Positions 32,879-43,094 of a stretch of 64,000 nucleotides of DNA are shown in pieces (the first letter of the stretch is position 1; the number at the start of each line of letters is the position of its first letter). The stretch is from Lodderomyces elongisporus (Eukaryota > Ascomycota > Pichiomycetes > Serinales > Debaryomycetaceae). The translations under genes and the position numbers were made by a program. Where the stretch lies: positions 1,670,001 to 1,734,000 of the forward strand of contig NC_083675.1 of the NCBI RefSeq assembly GCF_030384665.1, read 5' to 3'. The notes under the pieces were generated by a model. It worked only from the letters and a program-made list of their open reading frames with translations, did not search any database and was not told the DNA's origin.

Positions 32879-32981
32879 TTACTGGAAGCACCTCTTCATC
32901 TGTAGTTGTGTTTCCCGGTGGCTGAGTGAGATCTTCCAAGATGCTCTCAAAGAAGTTTTCCGATTGCTCATTTGAGGTCAT
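32775..32981 (-). other. Overlapping upstream frame: uORF or true N-terminus of the KTR gene
   Basis: This 68-codon ATG-initiated frame begins with an acidic, hydrophilic stretch (MTSNEQSENFFESILEDL) and runs past the downstream ATG at 32878 in a different frame. It reads like a cytosolic tail followed, after a one-base frame change at the A7 tract, by the membrane anchor. It could be a regulatory uORF, a polymorphic or sequencing indel, or a real frameshift. Sequence alone cannot choose. Confidence 0.55.
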
Positions 32982-35315
32982 TTTTGTGGTAAAAATTGAA
33001 GGAAAAATTGAAGAATTGATTTATCAAAAATGTACTAAGAACATACTAAAAATTTACTAAGAATATACTAAGAATATACTAAGAATATACTAAGAATATA
33101 CTGTCGCGGTAATTAACTTGCGATCCACTTAATCATTTCCCGAAAAACGACGATGGAAATGACATTGTTTATACGTATTCTCCAAAAAACCATAATCTGT
33201 CAATCAAGCATCTTTTTTATTTTATTTTCATCTGTCTCGTTCTTCCCCTTTATCTATTATCTTATCTGGCACGTTCTCTCCTTCTTTTTCTTTCTATCTT
33301 CAATGATGCCTCATTTTTTAACCATTCCTTAAAGGGTCATATCGGTGGAATTGGGATTTGTTGAGTATCTTTGGTTTCACATGGATTTTGTAGGAATAAA
33401 TACCGCCCCCGCCCCTACATGAAATTAGCTCAAAATGAATAAAAAAGGAAAAGATGTAAGAAAAGATGGAAGAAAAGTCAAAAAAAGAAGGGAAAAATTC
33501 CATCCATAAAATCATCTTAAAACGAGCATCTTGCTCTATTCTTTGTTAATGTTTCAGTCTTTGCAACTAGATGCACAATCACAATACTAAGCTTTCAACA
33601 ATTTTATCTTATAAGAAAACTATTATATTAATAATAATGATGGTGAGAAGGTCTATGAGAGATTTAACATGAAAGATGCAAAATTAAATATTGACTTTTT
33701 ATTAAAGAAACATATACGGTCACGTGATGACAATGCATGGTAATTTTTTTCTAGTCTCTTTCTCTCTCTCTCTTTCTCTCTTTCTCTCTTTCTCTCTCTT
33801 CCTCCACGTTTTCAGCAAGGACACGGTCTTATTGTGATAGTATGTTATTGTCTTAACACCTCATCGTCTCACTGTAGTGTTATGTAATAAGCGCCTTGAG
33901 TATTGCATACTATATTTTTCTTCGTCTGCGCTTTGTCTCATCTGAAGATGAAAAAGAAAAACAAAAAGTATAATAAACCGCTTAGTGTGTTTGGAAAATA
34001 TGAGTGTAAGGGCGGGAAAACTGTGACCAAAGCAAAACAGTATTAAAAATTTGTGAAGCTAGTAGTGGCGCTGGGAAGAGATTGGAGAATAGGAAGTAAA
34101 GGGGGATAGGAGACGGAAAGAGAGAGAGAGAGAGGGGGGGGCACGAGGTCACTTTTTTGTTTGGAACGCAATTCTAGTTTCCAATCAGATAGCACATTCA
34201 ATTGCTGTGTACCCGTGGGCATGCCATACTTTTATTTGCTTGCATTTAATCTTTTGACATGAACTTCAATAGTAGTAAGCAGACTAGATTTCTAGTTCAC
34301 TTATTACTGCTTCAAGGATTAAAGCCAAAAAAAAGGCAAAAAATAAAAAACTATATATAGTAGATTGTATCGGTTCCCTCAAATTATCCTGAATCTCCGA
34401 GATTGTATTTCACTTTTTAAATAGATTTTTTTTTTTTACTCCCATTTTGGTTTGTATTTCCAATTTTTTGTTTTTTACATAGAAAAAGAAGAGTCTCTGT
34501 TAGGCTTATACGGGGAACTACTATCGGAGTGCTTAATACTCAGATTGAAGTTTATACAACTTCTGCAATTCAACATTGGCCGCCATTATCCTTTATTGAC
34601 ACTTAATTTTGTTGTACCATTAACAATCTGATTCTAATTTCTCGTCTAAACATACGAGAACCAACAAGGTGCGTGCAAAGTTATTCAAAAAAAAATTTAC
34701 TCCATTATAGGTATAATAGTTTGCAACCTTCGATACACTAGACAAAAGAAAAAGCTTGTTGTCGGGATATACAGTGGTTAATTGTTGAGGAAAGGAGCTA
34801 GACACTTACTGTAAATAAGTTCAAGTCTTGAATTGTCCCAAGTGGGGTGTGAAAAGAGAGAAAAAAATAAAAGCGAGATTTGTATCCACAACATCAACAG
34901 CTACCCATCTGCTACTACAGCTTTTACTACTACTACTACTATTATTATTATTACTTTGTGCTGCTGCTCCCCTCCTTCTCTTCTTCATATACACAAAGGT
35001 AATTTTTCTTTTTCTCCTCTTTGAAAAAAAACAACAATCTCCACCACCTTGGGAAAAAGATACCTGTACATGTCATTCATTTATCCTCACTTTTAGCAGC
35101 ACATTCCTATCCACACGATATATACATCACAACTACAAAACAAAACATAATATAATATAACATAACAAAACATAAACTAACTACGATACACAGCGAAATA
35201 CAGCACTTTTTAACTCAGCAAAGTTCCACGACTGTTCTTAGCTAAATTAAAAAAGAACAAAAATCCCTCAAAAATTCCATCATTAAATATCAACATACAT
35301 GAGCAGGTCATTAAT
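32879..35315. promoter_or_regulatory. 2.4-kb divergent spacer between the short KTR gene and KCS1
   Basis: Apart from the upstream frame at 32879-32981 this spacer has no credible gene. It holds six 11-bp repeats at 33034-33099, a TCACGTGA at 33720-33727, CT-rich tracts at about 33757-33805, a GA/G run at about 34118-34141 and a T/A-rich KCS1 leader with ATT/ACT triplets (about 34914-34950). Confidence 0.5.
33034..33099 (+). repeat. Six tandem 11-bp repeats (ACTAAGAATAT type)
   Basis: Two diverged and four identical 11-bp units are laid end to end (33034, 33045, 33056, 33067, 33078, 33089). The array lies about 50 bp upstream of the ATG at 32981, in the promoter or leader of the short KTR gene. 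Confidence 0.9.
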
Positions 35316-35355
35316 ATGGAGGTCAATAACTCATTATCTACATTGGATACTCTGA
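35299..35355 (+). promoter_or_regulatory. 18-codon uORF overlapping the KCS1 start
   Basis: An ATG at 35299, 17 bp before the KCS1 ATG, opens an 18-codon frame that ends at TGA (35353-35355) inside KCS1 in another reading frame. Overlap with the main start usually lowers initiation at that start. Whether the ATG is in the mRNA is unknown. Confidence 0.5.
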
Positions 35356-36183
35356 GTAAGCGAACACTGCTTTTGGGCCATGAGGACAACGACACTAGTA
35401 AGCATCACGAACAATACTACGGCAAGCATAGAGAATATGATAGCAACAACAACAACAACACGTCAACGTCCTGTTCTACAACCACTACAGAACTTCCCAC
35501 AACAACATCTCCGAAAACAATCAAAAAATTTATCGACGAAACCATTTCACCACTCGGGACTGGTGATGCTAGTCGCGAAAATGGAAAACAAATTCACCAG
35601 CGACTTACCCCACCTACTCCAAACTCTCCGTCTTCTCCTGCATGTTTAGCTGCACAGTTCTACGGTGAAGAATACCAACAGTTGGCTCAATTAGAGGACG
35701 AAAAAACGGCATCATCGTCTGCAAATGCCTCTGCATCCCAAAAAAACAATATCAATAGCACTATTAATAGTAACATCATCAACAACAACAACAACAACAA
35801 TATTTCTGAAGATTCTGAAGTGGAAAAGTTTCTGTTGACGTCACCACTGGCTGATGCGTCTCCAGATTTCAAACCTACTGAAAATGATCAGGGTCAAACC
35901 ACCAACATCCTTACCGGAAGAAAAGCTGCTAGAACTTTGCGACTATTCAGAGAGACAGATGACGAGGATGAAGCTGGCAGCGAAAATGGAACTGGCGTTA
36001 GTGGCGACGATGCAAATGAAGCAAAATTTGCAGGCTTGCCTAGTCCATTAAAAGATCGCCTTCTGGATATTGAACCGGTGTCATCTGCAACATACATACC
36101 TCATACGCCAGTAATTCATGACCATACATATGAAGGGCCGCACCAACATCAACATCACAAACATAGCCATACACATACTCACC

Positions 36184-36224
<41 letters not shown>

Positions 36225-38468
36225 AATCAACAACACCACCAACAGCAGCTCCAACAACAATGTCAACATCAACAACACACTTCGCCAAGTAAATCGATTT
36301 TTGTTGCTCCAGATGAAGTCGAAGAGCCCGTGACGCCTGACTTGCCTCTTAAACCACAACATCTCACTGCCAACTTGGAGTTTGACCATACACTAAATGG
36401 TGATATCACACGAATCTCTAAATATCCGAGCGAATCCACCACTGGAAATGCAAGCGACGATCGTCGTAGGGAAATTGAGGAGATTGAAAAAATAATTAAA
36501 TATTCCAGGTCTTCCACACCAGCAAATTTCTTAGAAAGGGATGTTGCTCATGTTGATGATGCTATTCACACTAGAGATGACATATGCAATGACTTGAATA
36601 AAACTGGTATTATTGATGATCACTATAATTTCAATCACCTGTATGACTCGCACAAAGAGGATCACTTTGCATTCCCGTTGGCAGTCGAATTGCGACCATT
36701 TAAAAATAAAGTTGGAGGGCACACTGCGATTTTCTCTTTTTCGAAACAAGCAGTATGCAAGGCTTTAGTTAATAGAGAAAATATTTTTTATGAAACTATT
36801 GAAGTATTCCATTCTGAGCTCCTCAGTTTTATGCCCAAGTATATCGGAGTATTAAATGTGCGTTACTCAAGCATCATCAATGAGAAGGAACTTGTAAAAG
36901 AGGAAGAGGGTAAAGAAAGCCCAAAAAATACAAAAGTAAAATCAAAAGATTTGGTTGAATCTGAAAGAGGAATGAATCAGTTAGAAGAAACGTCGGAAAA
37001 AGCAGAAGAAATAAAAAATATAGGAAAAATGCAAAAGAGAACGGGAAATATGCAAAATGTAGATGAAGCAAACAATGCTGACAACGAGTTTGACTCGACC
37101 GAACATTGTGGCCAACCGGGTACTGATGATTATCGCATAGATCAATCACATATTTATCATCACCAGCATCAACATCGACATGAACACCATCAGCCTCTGC
37201 ATCTGCATCTGCATCTGCATCTGCATCAGCGAGGGCAATCTCAAACATATCAACCGGAAGTTGTACTCGATGATAACAAGCATATCATCCCTGATACATT
37301 GTGGAAACATTATTCGAGTTCTTTTCCTTCTCCCAAGTACAATCATTCAATAACGAGTTCTAAAATAAGCCCTATACCCAGTTTGACTAATTCACCGGTT
37401 CAGAGACCTAATCAGGGATCTACTGTTGTGAATACCGATTTGCAAGTACAAGTTTTGCAGGAAGTTTTCCAACCAAGTTTACGACTTCTGGATGATGACT
37501 TCTTCCCAATGGAAGAAGATAGCAAAGATGAAGCACTTTTGGTCACACCAAATGCAAGTTCAAACGAGCAACACGATGAGCAATTACCAACTTTAACACC
37601 TAATTCGCCGGAGGCTATTTTACGTAAGCATACTAGATTTGAAAGGTTTATACTATTGGAAGACTTGACTAGTAATATGAAAAAGCCGTGTGTATTGGAT
37701 TTGAAAATGGGTACGCGTCAATATGGAATTGAAGCTAGTCCCAAGAAGCAAAAATCGCAAAGACGCAAATGTTTGGCAACAACGTCACGACAATTGGGTG
37801 TAAGGGTTTGTGGTTTGCAAATATTCACCCATGATAACCGCAGAATAGCTCGAGATAAGTATTTTGGGAGACGACTTAGAGCAGGTATACAATTTTGCAA
37901 GGTGATGGCCAAATTTCTCTACAATGGCAAGGACGTGTATTCGATATTACTGCGCATTCCTCATTTGATCGTGCAATTTCAAGAGTTGTACAATATATTT
38001 GATAAACTCCCGGGTTACAGAATGTATGGCTCGCTGATTTTGTTGATGTACGAAGGTGGGTCCAAGTCTAATTACGACCAAGTCAAGGTTAAGATTATTG
38101 ATTTTGCCCAGTCTGTAATTTCAGAAGAAGGACAAGACCATGCTACAATCCCACCAGCGCATCCACATAGTGTTGATTTTGGCTATTTAAGAGGACTCCA
38201 CTCGTTGGTCAAGTATTGTACCTTGATTTTCCAAGTCTTGAGTCGAACGAAATTATGTGACCTGCAAAGCATGAAGGATTGGCTCGTTGAGCACAAGGAT
38301 GATCTATTGGTTATCGAGAATTGTGTTTGGCTTGATGATTATGCGGAAATCGATCAAAAGGTTGATGGAGGTATTAACGAAATAGCTGAGGAAGATCCAT
38401 TTAATATAAATTATAGTTTAGATGTAGAGGGTCACGAGGAAGTGGATGATGATAACGTATCTGAATAA
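35316..38468 (+). CDS. KCS1: Kcs1 inositol hexakisphosphate kinase
   Basis: The 1050-residue protein has a long, disordered N-terminal region with Asn, Ser and Gln tracts (poly-Gln about residues 290-305), then an inositol-polyphosphate kinase domain. One conserved block, [21 protein letters not shown], is at about 448-468; the catalytic core is at about 770-1025. It carries PCVLDLKMG (the PxxxDxKxG motif, 791-799), [18 protein letters not shown] (the strand before the linker) and KIIDFAQS (the metal/ATP Asp-Phe, about 926-933). Kcs1 phosphorylates InsP6 to 5-InsP7 and affects phosphate sensing, vacuoles and telomeres. S. cerevisiae Kcs1 is the same length. A short uORF overlaps the start. 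The opposing phosphatase gene SIW14 lies 33 kb away. Confidence 0.95.
36183..36226 (+). repeat. CAA triplet tract encoding poly-Gln in KCS1
   Basis: About 14 CAA codons in a row encode the longest Gln run of Kcs1. It lies in the disordered region far from the kinase core. Confidence 0.85.
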
Positions 38469-38554
38469 TATAAATGCATGCAATACTTTAAGCTATTTTC
38501 TTGTCTATACTGTAGCCAATGAAGCATCGTTTGATTTTCTCCTCTCTCTCTTTT

Positions 38555-38589
<35 letters not shown>

Positions 38590-39801
38590 GTATCTGTTTG
38601 TGTCTATGTCTCTGTTTTTGTTTCTGTATCTGTATCTGTCTTCTACTTTCCTCTTCTTCAAGTACGCACTATATTTCATTTATTCTTGTGCGGCATTGGT
38701 GATAAGAAACATAGAAACAAGTGGCTATGTGTCCTTATTTTATCTGCACTTCACTGTATTATTTTTATTTTTCTCTCAAGTTTTATACTATGTAAACAAT
38801 GCTGACGTCACCAGCAATGGAAGCTAAATGTCGCTTGTTTGTCAGCAGAAACATATGGTAGCAATGACAGACTTGTTTCGCAGCAATAGAAGCGGGGAGC
38901 GTTGTGTACTATAGATGGATACCCGGAGTTTGCTATATGACGTTAATGTATATGTTGTTGCTGATGATCATACTGAGACATTAACATTACGAACAGCAAC
39001 AACGACAGCGACAACGACAACTATATAAAAAAAAGGGGGGAGGAGGAAGGATGTTTACTTATAAAATGTTTCATCTGTGATTAGAATCTATTGAATTTTG
39101 TATCACAATGCTGCGATATTCGTTTTGTCAATTGTTGTTTTGTTGTTTGTGGCTTGTTTTAGTTGCTGCTCATCTGGTGGAAATCTAGAAGTTTAAAATT
39201 ATATAGCAAATCTGCCACTTTGCTGTCGTTCCTGATGCCACTCTTCCATGCTCCAGCTTTCGACTTTTGCCAACTATTGCAAAAATCAATTCTTTTTTTT
39301 TCCAATTTTTTCCTTTTTCTGACTTTTTCTATTTATACTTTATTTTTTATATTTTTTATTTTTTATTTTTTTTTATTTTTTATATTTTTTATTTTTATTT
39401 TCTAGTTCTTTTTTCTTGTAAATTTTCGTCAACCCCAAAGTTTTCTCCAGTTTAGGGTTCACAACCTTGGATTTAAATATTAGCAGAAATCACCAACAAA
39501 CTAGAGCAATCAATTACCAGATCTTTTCTCTTTCTTTTTTCTAAAATTTTTTTTTTTCCTTCATTCATCCTTTCATTACTTCTTTCTATCTATACCAGGG
39601 ACTAAGAAGAGCAGCTATAGACTTACATCTTTTATAAGTTTTCACACTAGAGAGCACTATTTCCTTCCACTTTGTTTATCAAATTTGCTTTCTTTCTTTC
39701 TTTCTTTCTATTTTTTTTTTTTATTCTTTTCTTTTGCTTTTTAACTACCAAGATTAGAATTAAAAAAATAAACAAAACAAAAAATTCACAATATTTAAAT
39801 C
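38469..39801. promoter_or_regulatory. Spacer between KCS1 and GUT1 with CRE-like sites
   Basis: The 1333-bp region holds a CT-rich tract with TCTGTATCTG-type repeats (about 38531-38640), a palindromic TGACGTCA (38803-38810) and a second TGACGTTA (38938-38945). Long T-rich blocks (about 39292-39420 and 39670-39740) precede the GUT1 leader. CRE-like sites are bound by Sko1/Aca-type bZIP factors in yeasts, so control of GUT1 is a plausible inference. No gene is seen. Confidence 0.5.
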
Positions 39802-41697
39802 ATGCCGAGAAGAAATAGCAATTTTCCATCTATACCATTGGTGGCCACTATTGACATTGGTACAACTTCTGCCCGTGCCATACTTTTCTCAGATAAAGGT
39901 CAAGAAATTGCCAAGCATCAAATTGAGTATTCCACCACAGCATCAGAGGCTCCTGAACACTCGCAAAACACTGATCAATTCAGAAGAAGGTCCTCGCTTT
40001 TGAGACACGACGAGCCGATCTTCTCTGCAGAGGGTATTGCCATTTCGATTGAAGATAATGTTGAAATTGAGAATAACAGATCCTCGGTCGGACCAACGTT
40101 GCGGTTCCCACAGCCTGGTTGGGTTGAGTGTATGCCAGTGCACATCTTAGCTAACGCTGTGCAATGTCTTGTTGCTTGTTTGATCACCTTGAGGAAAATC
40201 AACCAAAACCCCAATTTGAAGGTTAAGTACAAGGTCAAGTGTATTGGAATTGCCAACATGAGAGAAACCACTATTGTTTGGTCAAGACGTACTGGTAAGC
40301 CATTGAGTGGCGGTATCACGTGGACAGATGTGAGAACAGCAGAGATTGTTCAACATTTGGAGAAGATGATTGATGAGGACAGGAAAGCCGAGTTGAGAGA
40401 AAAGACTGGGTTACCATTGTCCACATATTTCTCGGCGGCCAAATTAAGATGGTTATTGGATAATGATGACACTATAAGAGACAAATATGAGAGAAGCGAT
40501 GGTGATCTCATGTTTGGAACAGTTGATACCTGGTTAATCTACCACTTGACAAAGGAAAAGACATTTGTGTCAGATATCACCAATGCGTCAAGAACATATT
40601 TCATGGATTTGGAGACTCAAGACTATGACGATGATCTTTTGGACTTTTGGGGAATCGATCCAACAAAGATTATGTTACCCAAGATTGTCTCGTCCTCTGA
40701 GTTTTACGGGTCATTTGCCGCACCAAATTTGTCCAATTTGGGATTCCACAATAAGATTACCCAAGAGGCTTACGATATTCTTAAAACAATTACTGGTGTT
40801 CCCATTTGTGGATGTTTGGGTGACCAAAGTGCCTCTTTGGTTGGTCAGTTGGCTTTTAATCCTGGCTCAGCTAAATGTACATATGGTACAGGTTGTTTCC
40901 TTTTGTACAACACAGGTAGTCGTAAGTTGATAAGTAAACATGGTGCGTTAACGACTTTTGGTTATTGGTTCCCCACACAAGATGGCGACAAGGGTAAGCC
41001 ACATTACGCTTTGGAAGGTTCTATTGCTGTTGCTGGGTCGATTATTCAATGGTTGAGAGACAATTTAAAAATGATTGAGAATGCCAAAGATATTGGTCCT
41101 CTTGCTTCACAAGTTGACAATTCGGGCGGTGTTGTATTCATTCCAGCATTCAGTGGTCTTTACGCACCTTACTGGGATCGTGGCGCCAGAGGTACCATTT
41201 TTGGAATGACTCAATACACTTCGGCATCCCACATTGCTAGAGCCGCATTGGAAGGTGTTTGTTTCCAAGTGCGTGCTATTTTAAAGGCTATGGCTAATGA
41301 CGCTGGATCATCGGGCGATTTCCTTGAGGAGGCTCTCAGCTCACAGTCTGAAAGTAAACCATTGCTGCATTTGGCTACTGATGGTGGTATGTCTAAAGCA
41401 GATGAAGTTTTGCAAATCCAAGCAGACATCTTGGGTCCGTGTGTCGAGGTGAAGAGAGCCCAAATTTCAGAGTGTACGGCATTGGGTGCTGCAATTGCTG
41501 CGGGCTTATCGTTCAAAGATCCTGAGGAGCGTATATGGAGAGATTTGGAGGATGTGGTTGACAAGATTGAGGAGAAGGATGAAGTGCTTTCAAACACATT
41601 TAAAGCACAGCTACCCGATGCTGATAGGAGGAAAAACTGGAAGAGATGGGAGAGGGCCATTGAGAGAGCACAAGGATGGTTACAAGATGAAGATTAA
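39802..41697 (+). CDS. GUT1: Glycerol kinase
   Basis: The 631-residue FGGY-family kinase phosphorylates glycerol to glycerol-3-phosphate with ATP, the cytosolic entry step of glycerol use. The N-terminal phosphate-binding motif is ATIDIGTTSARAILFS (about 16-31). An insertion typical of fungal glycerol kinases follows (about 50-95), then QPGWVEC and GGITWTDVRT. Later come CGCLGDQSASLVGQ, KCTYGTGCFLL and the FGGY signature region VVFIPAFSGLYAPYWDRGARG. The C-terminal ATPase part has LATDGGMSKADEVLQIQADI and ECTALGAAIAAG. The ORF is complete, somewhat shorter than S. cerevisiae Gut1 (709). CTG codon 522 falls in PL-CTG-HLATDGG where S. cerevisiae has Ser as I recall it, consistent with CUG-Ser decoding. 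Confidence 0.96.
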   Translation: MPRRNSNFPSIPLVATIDIGTTSARAILFSDKGQEIAKHQIEYSTTASEAPEHSQNTDQFRRRSSLLRHDEPIFSAEGIAISIEDNVEIENNRSSVGPTLRFPQPGWVECMPVHILANAVQCLVACLITLRKINQNPNLKVKYKVKCIGIANMRETTIVWSRRTGKPLSGGITWTDVRTAEIVQHLEKMIDEDRKAELREKTGLPLSTYFSAAKLRWLLDNDDTIRDKYERSDGDLMFGTVDTWLIYHLTKEKTFVSDITNASRTYFMDLETQDYDDDLLDFWGIDPTKIMLPKIVSSSEFYGSFAAPNLSNLGFHNKITQEAYDILKTITGVPICGCLGDQSASLVGQLAFNPGSAKCTYGTGCFLLYNTGSRKLISKHGALTTFGYWFPTQDGDKGKPHYALEGSIAVAGSIIQWLRDNLKMIENAKDIGPLASQVDNSGGVVFIPAFSGLYAPYWDRGARGTIFGMTQYTSASHIARAALEGVCFQVRAILKAMANDAGSSGDFLEEALSSQSESKPLLHLATDGGMSKADEVLQIQADILGPCVEVKRAQISECTALGAAIAAGLSFKDPEERIWRDLEDVVDKIEEKDEVLSNTFKAQLPDADRRKNWKRWERAIERAQGWLQDED

Positions 41698-41948
41698 GGA
41701 AATGAGCAGCAGTAACAACAATAACAAAAATTAAAATGAATAAAAAATTCATAAAATAAAGTAAAGAGAGAGCGAGAGGTAAGAGTGCGACATGAGTCAA
41801 TACGGATATGTAGCGTTTAAGTTCATGATAGAGGAATCAAAGAAGGAAAGAAAGTAAATAGAAAAAATAGAAAAAAGCTAGAAGCAGATTAGAAGCAGAA
41901 TAAATATTCAATTCAATTTATAGATTTAAAAAAAAAATTACAATAGGC

Positions 41949-43094
41949 TCATTCAAACGAAGAGTCGTAGTCGTCAATGTCCACCTCGTCGTCATATGTA
42001 ATTGACTTGTTCAAGTCCTCGATGTCAAATATAACTTCATTTTCTTTTGATGTTTTTTCTCTTGAGTCCTTGAAAATCTCATTAAAGAATTGGCTTGTTT
42101 GTCTTGTAAGCGAGTCCATTTTGACATTGGACTGTTTCACAAACAGACTCAAAAATGGAGAATCATCGCTCTTTTTTTCAAAAATGGTTGATGCTTTCCT
42201 GGTGACATTTGCACACTCTTCTAGGATAAACGATGCCTGTTTTTTCAATGGACTGAACATTGGTTGTGGAGGTTTAAGCTCAACCTTGTTGTCAATATCA
42301 CCATCAACTTTGTTTTGATCAAAATCGTTGGCTAGCTTAAGCCGCAGGAGGTCGTTTTCTGTCTTTTTTGCTGCTTGCTTGTATACGTCAAGCTTGGTGG
42401 GACTCTTTAAACTGTATTGGCTTATTTCGTGGTTTTGAGTGTTCAGAAGTATAATCTCTTCCCGGTTGACTGATTCTATCTTGGCCTCGAGCTCTAAGAG
42501 TTGGTGTTTCAGTAATCCCAATTCCTGTTCCAATTCCTTGATCTTTGCCTGTTTGACAATGTACTGCTCGTGCAAGAGTATTCTTTCCTGCTGCAATTTC
42601 TGAATTTTCATACACATACTCAGTTGTGTTTGTTCTTGTTCTTGTTTTTGTTTTTGTTTTTGTTCTGGTTTTGCATTTGCCTTTGCATCTACATTTGCAC
42701 CCGTATTTGCACTTATATTCGCACCCGTATCCGAATTTGCGTTTAAGCTTATTTTTGTCATTGCTTGTGATTTTGAGGGTGAAGATCTTCTTAGTGTTGA
42801 TGTTTCAGGCGAAGGTTGAGCGAGTGGTGAGTGGTGTATGGGTGTATTTGTATTTCTCCATTGACCATTGAGTCGAGGAGGTGTCAAAAGAATATCATTG
42901 TGTGTTTGTTGCAATGGTTTACCCTTGGCTAGCTTTGGAAGTTGATTGACTTTATTTGGTGATGTGGGACTCAACACACCATCTAATCCTCTTCTGCCAT
43001 TTGAACCCTTGTATCCATGTATTGTGTTTGACCCGTTCTGATTTGGTTCAAACTTCGCCTGAAGCACCGATATAGATGGTTTGACGGACGACAT
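41949..43094 (-). CDS. Unrecognised coiled-coil protein (possibly TDA11-like)
   Basis: The 381-residue protein has no catalytic domain I can recognise. Residues 1-110 are Pro/Ser/Asn-rich with SP and TP sites (LSPTSPNK, LLTPPR, HSPLAQPSP). Residues 115-150 have an Asn-Ala-Lys repeat that passes into a Lys/Gln/Glu run. A strong coiled coil spans about 155-215 (LQQERILLHEQYIVKQAKIK onward). The C-terminal third holds FLSLFVKQSNVKMDSL and an acidic end (DEVDIDDYDSSFE). This layout, a Ser/Pro-rich head, short coiled coil and Ser/acidic tail, resembles the fungal TDA11 family, but I cannot confirm it. It converges with GUT1 (251-bp gap). The start ATG is the first available and the frame is uninterrupted. 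Confidence 0.7.
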   Translation of the reverse strand: MSSVKPSISVLQAKFEPNQNGSNTIHGYKGSNGRRGLDGVLSPTSPNKVNQLPKLAKGKPLQQTHNDILLTPPRLNGQWRNTNTPIHHSPLAQPSPETSTLRRSSPSKSQAMTKISLNANSDTGANISANTGANVDAKANAKPEQKQKQKQEQEQTQLSMCMKIQKLQQERILLHEQYIVKQAKIKELEQELGLLKHQLLELEAKIESVNREEIILLNTQNHEISQYSLKSPTKLDVYKQAAKKTENDLLRLKLANDFDQNKVDGDIDNKVELKPPQPMFSPLKKQASFILEECANVTRKASTIFEKKSDDSPFLSLFVKQSNVKMDSLTRQTSQFFNEIFKDSREKTSKENEVIFDIEDLNKSITYDDEVDIDDYDSSFE

